Origin: Clostridia bacterium
GTDB taxonomy: Bacteria > Bacillota > Clostridia > Christensenellales > UBA3700
Length of the DNA stretch: 37,534 nt
Direction of reading: 5' to 3'
NCBI GenBank assembly: GCA_029061605.1
Contig: JAIDRT010000005.1
Location: forward strand, 1 to 37,534
Of the stretch, positions 31,965 to 37,534 are shown one piece after another; position 1 is the first letter of the stretch, and the number at the start of each line of letters is the position of its first letter. The position numbers and the translations under genes were made by a program. The notes beneath the pieces were generated by a model. The model did not search any database, had not been told where the DNA came from, and saw only the letters and a list, made by a program, of their open reading frames with translations.

Positions 31965-32717
31965 ATGGTATCTTTTATTCAAATGATCATAGGAGACAGC
32001 ATTGTCAAAGCGCTAGGCTTTGGTATGGCAGTTTTGTGCGTTTTTGCATATTTGATTGCAATGCTTTGCGCAATAATAGGTCACGAACTGTCGCACGGAT
32101 ACGTTGCGCTTTGGAATGGAGATAAGACGGCAAAATTTTTGGGCAGACTTACTCTAAATCCTGTAAAGCACTTTGATCTAATTGGACTTGGTTTGATGTT
32201 ACTGGTCGGCTTTGGTTGGGCAAAGCCGGTGCCTATCGATCCAAGAAACTTTAAAAAGTATAAAAAAGGTATGGTGTTGACAGCACTTGCAGGCGTAACG
32301 TACAACTTTATTATGGCGATCATAAGTTCACTTTGTTTGGCGATACTTATGAAAATCACAGGCGGTACTATCAACGTAGAAAGCGGTTGGTCATATCTTG
32401 TGATGTTTTTGTATTATCTTTTCCAACTTTCTATTGCGTTCAACGTGGCGTTGATGGTATTCAATCTATTGCCGATATATCCTTTGGACGGATTTAGAGT
32501 TGTGGAGACTTTGACAAAGCCTAACAATAAGTACGTTAATTTTATGTATAAGTACGGCGCGCAGGTAATGATTGCATTCTTGCTTATTTGTTTTGTATTG
32601 GGAAGATTTATACCGCAAGTAGACGTCTTGTCTAATATAATACGTCTTGTACGCAAATGCTTGGATTGGGTATTTACTGCAATATTCGGATTGCCGCAGG
32701 GGACGTTATTGGGGTGA
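31965..32717 (+). CDS. Site-2 protease-family (M50) membrane metalloprotease
   Basis: Intramembrane zinc metalloprotease of the short bacterial S2P group (YwhC-like). The zinc motif HELSH is in the second hydrophobic segment, followed by LGRLTLNPVKHFDLIGL, GFGWAKPVPIDPRNF and the second metal motif NLLPIYPLDGFR. Four to five membrane helices are expected. The frame is open from ATG 31854, but a strong promoter at 31876-31904 lies inside that stretch. The candidate starts are then ATG 31926 (no ribosome binding site) or ATG 31965 (GGAG 5 nt upstream). I prefer 31965, which puts HELSH at 40-44 as in relatives and gives 250 aa. Members next to scpAB are common in Clostridia; the substrate is unknown. 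Confidence 0.88.
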   Translation: MVSFIQMIIGDSIVKALGFGMAVLCVFAYLIAMLCAIIGHELSHGYVALWNGDKTAKFLGRLTLNPVKHFDLIGLGLMLLVGFGWAKPVPIDPRNFKKYKKGMVLTALAGVTYNFIMAIISSLCLAILMKITGGTINVESGWSYLVMFLYYLFQLSIAFNVALMVFNLLPIYPLDGFRVVETLTKPNNKYVNFMYKYGAQVMIAFLLICFVLGRFIPQVDVLSNIIRLVRKCLDWVFTAIFGLPQGTLLG

Positions 32718-32720
32718 GAT

Positions 32721-33536
32721 ATGGCAAACTTTTATGAAAAAAGCCATCCGGCAAATAACTTAATACTCAATATCCAAGATTTCAGCGGACCTATAGAACT
32801 CTTGTATGAACTTATTATAAGAGACGGTAGGTATGATATCAAGACCTTTCCGTTGGCTCAGATAACAGATTCGTATATAAGACATATGGAGCAAGTGGAA
32901 AAACTTGATATGGAAGAGGCGAGCGAATATATAGTGATTGCCGCTACTTTATTGGAAATCAAGTCAAGGGCTTGTTTGCCTGTGATTGAAGAATATTATG
33001 ACGACGAATACGTGGACGACGGTATTGATCCTGAAGCAGAGTTGAGGCGCAAACTTCAGATGTTTGAAATGTTTAAGGAGCAGGCTGCCAAACTCAAAGA
33101 GAGAGAAACTCTGAACAAGTTCTATCGCAGACCAAAGTTTACCAATGCAGACGCTATTATCGTCGTCAATGACTTTTCTTTTGATAAGTTGATTGAGGCG
33201 TACGGTAAGTTGCTGTTAAGAATGACGGAAAAGGAACAGCGTCAAGCCGCTAAAAAGATTCAAAAGGATAGATTTACCGTAGCGGATAAGATCGAGTACA
33301 TATCAAAAGTGGTAATAGAAAAAAAATCCGTCGTATTCAACAAACTTTTTGAAAAGGATATAACCAAGAGTGAGGTCATTACAACCTTCCAAGCGCTTTT
33401 GGAATTGATGAAAAAACAAATCGTAACCGTAATGCAAAAGAATTTTGCTGACGATATATTGATTATGCTCAACGATAGCGTAGATAAAGAAAACTTGGAT
33501 TTACAACAATTGAAGCAAACGGAGGAAACTTATTGA
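32721..33536 (+). CDS. scpA: Segregation and condensation protein A
   Basis: Kleisin subunit of the SMC-ScpAB condensin, which bridges the SMC heads and organises the chromosome. The 271-aa protein starts with the ScpA signature: NIQDFSGPIELLYELIIRDGRYDI, then DIKTFPLAQITDSYIRHM and EEASEYIVIAATLLEIKSR. The acidic linker (EEYYDDEYVDDG) and C-terminal winged-helix part (about 200-260) follow. Start 4 nt after the M50 stop with GGGGTGAG upstream. scpB follows after 1 nt. Confidence 0.95.
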   Translation: MANFYEKSHPANNLILNIQDFSGPIELLYELIIRDGRYDIKTFPLAQITDSYIRHMEQVEKLDMEEASEYIVIAATLLEIKSRACLPVIEEYYDDEYVDDGIDPEAELRRKLQMFEMFKEQAAKLKERETLNKFYRRPKFTNADAIIVVNDFSFDKLIEAYGKLLLRMTEKEQRQAAKKIQKDRFTVADKIEYISKVVIEKKSVVFNKLFEKDITKSEVITTFQALLELMKKQIVTVMQKNFADDILIMLNDSVDKENLDLQQLKQTEETY

Positions 33537-33537
33537 T

Positions 33538-34320
33538 ATGGAAAACTTATTTGAGACGGTCGAGGCTATATTGTTTTCAGCCGGAGTGCCATTAAAGAGA
33601 AGTGAGATACTCAATGGTCTTCCTGAAGAAGTCAGTCGTAAAGAATTAAATGCCGTAATTGAAAAAATTGCTGAGAAATACAGCGGCGATAGCGGCATTG
33701 TCTTGGAGATATTCAACGATAAATTGCAATTTGCATCCAACAGCAAGTATGGAGAGACAGTAAGCGATATGTTGCGTCCTGTCAGAGAAAAAGAATTGTC
33801 AAAGGTCGTACTCGAAGTGCTTTCTATTATTGCGTATCGTCAGCCTATCACAAGGTCGGAAATTGAGGACTCAAGAGGCTCTGCAAGCGCAGATTATGCG
33901 TTGGGTGTATTGCTCAAGGTGGATATGATAAAGACTTGCGGATATAAAGACGCGCCGGGTAAACCTATTTTGTATGGCACGACAGACGAGTTTTTAAAGA
34001 AATTCCAATTGAGGAGTTTGGACGAATTGCCTGATTATGACGATATTATGCGCCGTCTTGTTGAATTCAGCAACTACAACATACAGACGGACGGATTGTA
34101 TAGGGAACGCGTCATAGGCGATAAGTTTGAAGATGAAGACGACGAAGAACTCAATCAAATGATTGATATGAATGAAATTCCGGAATTTTTGCAAGGCGAA
34201 GAATTGCAAACTATTCAAGGCAACGGAGAGGATTATACAGAACGAGAGGTCGCTAGCGACGTGGACGAGGATGCTCAAAGTGCAACTGATGACGACGATG
34301 ACGGCGATATTGTGACTTGA
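33538..34320 (+). CDS. scpB: Segregation and condensation protein B with acidic C-terminal extension
   Basis: Winged-helix partner that dimerises and binds ScpA in condensin. The core (about 1-185) has VEAILFSAGVPLKRSEIL, VLEVLSIIAYRQPITRSEIE and the block ending LPDYDDIMRRL. The length is 260 aa, whereas typical ScpB is about 180-200. The extra 65 or so residues (about 195-260) are strongly acidic (EDEDDEE, DVDEDAQ, DDDDDGD), of unknown role. GGAGG lies in the end of scpA, 13 nt or so before the ATG. The operon ends with a perfect terminator. Confidence 0.93.
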   Translation: MENLFETVEAILFSAGVPLKRSEILNGLPEEVSRKELNAVIEKIAEKYSGDSGIVLEIFNDKLQFASNSKYGETVSDMLRPVREKELSKVVLEVLSIIAYRQPITRSEIEDSRGSASADYALGVLLKVDMIKTCGYKDAPGKPILYGTTDEFLKKFQLRSLDELPDYDDIMRRLVEFSNYNIQTDGLYRERVIGDKFEDEDDEELNQMIDMNEIPEFLQGEELQTIQGNGEDYTEREVASDVDEDAQSATDDDDDGDIVT

Positions 34321-34348
34321 TATTTTATTTTTAATATGTGAATTGGCG

Positions 34349-34377
34349 CAGATACGGCAAATGCCGTATCTGTTTTT
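34349..34377 (+). terminator. Terminator after scpB
   Basis: CAGATACGGC (34349-34358) and GCCGTATCTG (34363-34372) form a perfect 10-bp stem with an AAAT loop. Five T follow. Confidence 0.9.
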
Positions 34378-34412
34378 ATTTTATAAATAAATCTTGTTAT
34401 ATTGCGTAAAAT

Positions 34413-35024
34413 ATGGTTATGTGGTGGCTATATTTGATTTTTGCGTTAATTTTAATGCTCTATTGCGTATTGTTTGTGATAGCGTACGGCATAAAATTCG
34501 TTTTAAGATTAGACGTGAACAATATGAGCGTATGTATTAAATGTTATGCGCTTGATTGGATAGAGGTGTTGTGCTTTAAATTTTTTGTGTGCAACGGACT
34601 TTTTTACTATCAAATCAATAAAAAACAACTAAAAACTATAGGTGGAAAAGACAAAAGCGAAAACAAAACGCAACAAAAACGCGTTAAAAAGAAAAAACTT
34701 AAGACAAGCGCCTATTTATCAAAGTTGTGGAATAAAAGACCTAATATAAAAATAAAAAAGTTAAACGTCAATTATGGAACAACCTTTGAAGAAATTAAAG
34801 ATAAGGTATTGTTTGACGGATATACTGCGATCATAACAAATACTCTGCTGGCGATTGGCAGCGAAAAAATAAAGTTGCAAGATTTCGAATTGCAAAACGT
34901 AAGCGATCAATCTAAATTCAATGGGGTAGATATAGAGTGTGTGTTGGGTTTTTCGTTATTCAAAATTGCAGCGTATGCGATTTATGCAATGGCAGTCAAG
35001 AAAAAGTATGAGATAGCAGTATAA
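34413..35024 (+). CDS. DUF2953 family protein (YtfI-like)
   Basis: 203-aa protein with an N-terminal membrane helix (about 4-27), then a charged, Lys-rich middle (about 75-110) and a C-terminal domain containing YGTTFEEIKDKVLFDGYTAIITNTLLA-like sequence. This matches the DUF2953/YtfI pattern in length, topology and context: in Bacillus ytfI precedes ytfJ, as here. The role is unknown, probably linked to sporulation. The ATG has no Shine-Dalgarno sequence. A TGT-TATATT extended -10 (34395-34403) lies 9 nt before it, so the mRNA may be nearly leaderless. A second ATG is at 34419. Confidence 0.75.
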   Translation: MVMWWLYLIFALILMLYCVLFVIAYGIKFVLRLDVNNMSVCIKCYALDWIEVLCFKFFVCNGLFYYQINKKQLKTIGGKDKSENKTQQKRVKKKKLKTSAYLSKLWNKRPNIKIKKLNVNYGTTFEEIKDKVLFDGYTAIITNTLLAIGSEKIKLQDFELQNVSDQSKFNGVDIECVLGFSLFKIAAYAIYAMAVKKKYEIAV

Positions 35025-35084
35025 AATATTTTTATTTATATTACGCATAATAGATTTGAACTAATTATAAGGAGAATTATTTAT

Positions 35085-35465
35085 ATGGATAATATCGACA
35101 ATTCTTTGCAAGAAATTATGAACAGCACGTTGGATAATTTAAGAGGACTTGTTCAAAGCGAAGATATGATTTTTAAGCCCATCTATCTTGATGAAAAGAC
35201 AATGGCAATTCCTTTGACGAAGGTATCTGTCGGATTTGTTAGCGGAGGAGGCGGCGGGCAGAGTAAAGTCGGTCAGCCTATAAAAAGTGACAAACTTCAA
35301 CCTTATGCAGGCGGTGGCGGAGGCGGTATCTCAATGTCTCCAATGGGATTTTTAGTGTTTTATGATAATGAGCCAATGCTTGTGAAGGTGGACGAGAAAA
35401 GCAGTTCAGATAAGTGGAAAGATTTGATTTCTGCAACAGTAAATCTAGTAAAGGATAAGAAATAA
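35085..35465 (+). CDS. ytfJ: GerW-family sporulation protein YtfJ
   Basis: 126-aa protein of the YtfJ/GerW family, associated with spores in Bacillus and with a proposed role in germination. Family landmarks: an N-terminal helix (about 5-25), IYLDEKTMAIPLTKVSVGFVSGGGGG-type strand with its glycine run, YAGGGGGGISMSPMGFLVF, and MLVKVDEK. AAGGAG precedes the ATG. It follows the YtfI-like gene without a terminator between, and its stop codon TAA shares a base with the ATG of dacB, so it is translationally coupled to it. Confidence 0.9.
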   Translation: MDNIDNSLQEIMNSTLDNLRGLVQSEDMIFKPIYLDEKTMAIPLTKVSVGFVSGGGGGQSKVGQPIKSDKLQPYAGGGGGGISMSPMGFLVFYDNEPMLVKVDEKSSSDKWKDLISATVNLVKDKK

Positions 35466-36808
35466 TGGGTAAATATTTCTCAATTAAGAGTGTTTTTAAA
35501 ATTATATTTATAGTAATTGCCATAATATTGACAAATTATATAATATTTAGTTTTTCAGATGCGCTAAATATAACAAAAGATAATAATGCAGTCAATTCAG
35601 GCTCTCGCTCTTCAAATTGGCAAAACAATGCGCTTGGAGACAGAGATTTTTATCAAGAAGGCGTTTATGGCGGCAAGGCTGAAGAAGAGGTGTCTTACGT
35701 CAATAAGTCTTCGTCAATGGCAGTGATAGAGGCGTCAACTATGAGAGTACTCATTGAACAAAATAAAGACGTTAGATTGGAGATGGCAAGTACGACAAAG
35801 ATTATGACTGCGCTCGCTGTTATTGAGAATAACGACTTGGACGAAGAGTTTACTATTCCTGATGAGGCTGTGGGAGTAGAGGGATCTTCTATTTATTTAA
35901 AGAGTAAAGAAATATGGACAATTCGGGACTTGCTATATGGACTTATGTTGAGAAGCGGTAACGATGCGGCGACTGCTTTGGCGATAGCGACAAGCGGAAG
36001 CGTGGAGAATTTTGTAGGTCTGATGAATGACAAAGTAAGTGATTTGGGATTGGAAAATACACATTTTGAAAATCCGCACGGACTTCACGCTGATAATCAC
36101 TATACTTCGGCATATGATTTGGCGATAATTTCGGCTGTTGCTATGCAAAATCCAATATTTAAGGAAATTGCAGGTTGCAAAATGTACACTGTACAAGCAA
36201 ATTCAAGTCACCCAACGTATTATTTTGCCAATAAAAATAAGATGCTGGGTATTTATGACGGCGCAAACGGCATAAAGACAGGATATACTAAGGATTCAGG
36301 GCGTTGTTTGGTCACTGCCGCCGAGCGTGACGGAATGCAATTGATAGGTGTCGTGCTTAACGTCTACGATCATTATAATGCCAGCGCAATAAATTTTGAT
36401 AAAGCGTTTGCCAATTATTCGCCTGTGACTATAGGCAAAAGCGGGGATATTCTCCAAACGCTCAATATAGAAGAAAAAAATTATAATATTGCTTTGCAAA
36501 ACGACTTGGTTTTGCCTCTCAAAGAGGGAGAAATCGTTGGCATTAAGTGCTACTTTGAAATAAACGAGGGGTTGCAAGCGCCTTTGAATGCAAACTCAAT
36601 AATAGGAAAAATGCAGTTTTATAATGATAATCGTTTGCTTTTTAGCGCAAATATTGTTAATATGGAAGAAATTGACGATATAGGAGCATTGCGCAAAATT
36701 TCCGCTTATTCGGGAGAAATGCGCGTAAGCGTAGAAAATGGAGAGATTAAACAAATATTTAGCCTCAACCGGAGTGGCGTCACGGCGTGGAGCGGACAAA
36801 CTTATTGA
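35465..36808 (+). CDS. dacB: D-alanyl-D-alanine carboxypeptidase (DacB-like)
   Basis: Second S11 penicillin-binding protein of the window, 447 aa, extracytoplasmic. A membrane segment at about 9-29 acts as a signal or anchor, then a hydrophilic region, then the active site: STTK (S109, K112), SGN (164-166) and KTG (271-273), and the PBP5-type C-terminal domain (about 325-405). In Bacillus, DacB trims spore cortex peptidoglycan and sits upstream of rluB with spmAB between; spmAB are absent here. The last 23 codons overlap the start of rluB in another frame. The usual C-terminal amphipathic anchor is not visible. Start overlaps ytfJ by one base. Confidence 0.9.
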   Translation: MGKYFSIKSVFKIIFIVIAIILTNYIIFSFSDALNITKDNNAVNSGSRSSNWQNNALGDRDFYQEGVYGGKAEEEVSYVNKSSSMAVIEASTMRVLIEQNKDVRLEMASTTKIMTALAVIENNDLDEEFTIPDEAVGVEGSSIYLKSKEIWTIRDLLYGLMLRSGNDAATALAIATSGSVENFVGLMNDKVSDLGLENTHFENPHGLHADNHYTSAYDLAIISAVAMQNPIFKEIAGCKMYTVQANSSHPTYYFANKNKMLGIYDGANGIKTGYTKDSGRCLVTAAERDGMQLIGVVLNVYDHYNASAINFDKAFANYSPVTIGKSGDILQTLNIEEKNYNIALQNDLVLPLKEGEIVGIKCYFEINEGLQAPLNANSIIGKMQFYNDNRLLFSANIVNMEEIDDIGALRKISAYSGEMRVSVENGEIKQIFSLNRSGVTAWSGQTY

Positions 36809-37451
36809 GGAAGGCAGAGTAAAAGTCAATGGCAAAGTCGTCAAAGAATTGGGATCTGCAATAAATGAAAAAAACGATACCGTTATGGTTGACGATAAGA
36901 TAGTAAAGCCTGTAAATGATTACGCATATATTCTATTTTATAAGCCAAAAGGCTGTATTACTACCGTAAGTGATGAGAAGGGAAGAAAAACTATATACGA
37001 TTATTTGCAAGATCTCAACGTTCCGCATCTTATACCGGTGGGAAGATTGGATTACGATACCGAAGGTATGCTTATTATGACCAATGACGGCGATCTTGCG
37101 TATAAGTTGACGCATCCAAGTTATGAAATACCCAAGACGTATCTCGTCAAAGTTGAGGGAGAGATGCCGGAGCATAAACTTGCTCAATTGCGAAAGGGCG
37201 TGTTGGTTGATGGCGAAAAGACCAAGAGATGTAAGGTAAAATTGCTTGAATACAAGGACGGAGAGTCTAAATTGCAAGTGACTATTACCGAAGGTAAAAA
37301 CCGTCAAATCAGAAAAATGTTTGAGGCTGTAGAAAGAGAAGTCAAGTTCCTTAAAAGAATAGCCGTAGGAGAATTGCGACTAGGCGGTTTGCCAAGAGGC
37401 GGTTACAGGTATTTAAACGACGACGAAATTTATTACCTCAAAAATATGTGA
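36738..37451 (+). CDS. rluB: Ribosomal large subunit pseudouridine synthase B
   Basis: RsuA/RluB-type pseudouridine synthase acting on 23S rRNA. The 237-aa protein has an N-terminal S4 RNA-binding domain starting MERLNKYLASTGVASRRGAD, and a catalytic domain with YKPKGCITTVSDE, PVGRLDYDTEGMLIMTND (catalytic D105) and EGKNRQIRKMFEAV. The start is fixed by the conserved S4 sequence, which begins right at the ATG. It overlaps the end of dacB by 71 nt. No good ribosome binding site is near: GGGAGAAA is about 20 nt upstream. A terminator follows. Confidence 0.94.
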   Translation: MERLNKYLASTGVASRRGADKLIEEGRVKVNGKVVKELGSAINEKNDTVMVDDKIVKPVNDYAYILFYKPKGCITTVSDEKGRKTIYDYLQDLNVPHLIPVGRLDYDTEGMLIMTNDGDLAYKLTHPSYEIPKTYLVKVEGEMPEHKLAQLRKGVLVDGEKTKRCKVKLLEYKDGESKLQVTITEGKNRQIRKMFEAVEREVKFLKRIAVGELRLGGLPRGGYRYLNDDEIYYLKNM

Positions 37452-37456
37452 TCAAG

Positions 37457-37490
37457 AAGCGTTTTGCAATCGCAAGGCGCTTTTGTATTA
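37457..37490 (+). terminator. Terminator after rluB
   Basis: AAGCGTTTTGC (37457-37467) pairs with GCAAGGCGCTT (37472-37482), with two G-U pairs. The T run is short (four T, then GTATT). Nothing else is recognisable to the window end. Confidence 0.65.
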
Positions 37491-37534
37491 ATAAACACTA
37501 TTACTATTCTTTATATCTATAATTATTATAATAT

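Noticed and set aside
31919..32125. 68-codon frame starting at ATG 31919
   Set aside because: It overlaps the M50 protease in another frame, has no ribosome binding site, and its product has no features.

Overview
The window is a chromosomal segment of a low-GC Gram-positive bacterium of the Firmicutes, most likely a member of the Clostridia. The evidence is the gene content and order: infC-rpmI-rplT, rel-dtd-MBL-hemZ, rpsO-pnp-ylxY-M16 peptidase, ftsK/spoIIIE-pgsA-rimO-cinA-recA-rny, and scpA-scpB with ytfI/ytfJ, dacB and rluB. AGGAGG-type ribosome binding sites and TTGACA/TATAAT promoters fit the same group. Several genes belong to families tied to endospore formation (DacF/DacB-type carboxypeptidases, YtfJ/GerW, YlxY, a Spo0A DNA-binding domain), so the lineage sporulates or descends from sporulators. 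I cannot name a species.

Layout. 0.1-1.3 kb: lipoprotein phosphoesterase. 1.3-2.6 kb: infC-rpmI-rplT with a long attenuator-like leader and an AUU start for infC. 2.6-3.9 kb: SPOUT RNA methyltransferase (apparently on a leaderless mRNA) and a DUF1292 protein. 4.0-6.7 kb: secD-secF. 6.7-9.0 kb: recJ. 9.1-13.8 kb: rel, dtd, an MBL hydrolase and hemZ. 13.8-16.5 kb: rpsO with a probable S15 leader, then pnp. 16.5-18.1 kb: two tandem BspA-like leucine-rich-repeat paralogues set into an otherwise conserved block. 18.2-20.2 kb: YlxY-type deacetylase and M16 peptidase. 20.5-27.6 kb: ftsK, pgsA, rimO, a CinA lacking its N-terminal domain, and recA. 27.8-29.4 kb: rny. 29.5-30.5 kb: the only minus-strand island, an orphan membrane protein and a stand-alone Spo0A DNA-binding domain. 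30.6-31.8 kb: dacF. 31.9-34.3 kb: M50 protease, scpA, scpB. 34.4-37.5 kb: DUF2953 (YtfI-like), ytfJ, dacB and rluB, the last two overlapping by 71 nt.

Most of the window is conserved housekeeping: translation (IF3, L35, L20, S15, RimO, Dtd, RluB), RNA decay (PNPase, RNase Y), secretion (SecDF), stringent response (Rel), DNA repair and segregation (RecJ, RecA, FtsK, ScpAB), and envelope (PgsA, DacF, DacB). Promoters can be read clearly: thirteen -35/-10 pairs are listed, eleven with exactly 17-nt spacers. Twelve GC-stem, T-tail terminators (one of them the infC leader attenuator) mark transcription units.

The parts most worth a second look are the minus-strand island (receiver-less Spo0A domain next to an unknown membrane protein whose promoter carries a tandem pair of 0A-box-like heptamers), the LRR pair inserted in the pnp-ylxY block, the leaderless methyltransferase mRNA, the truncated CinA, and the dacB/rluB overlap. 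I see no tRNA, rRNA, CRISPR array, insertion sequence, prophage or origin in the window.
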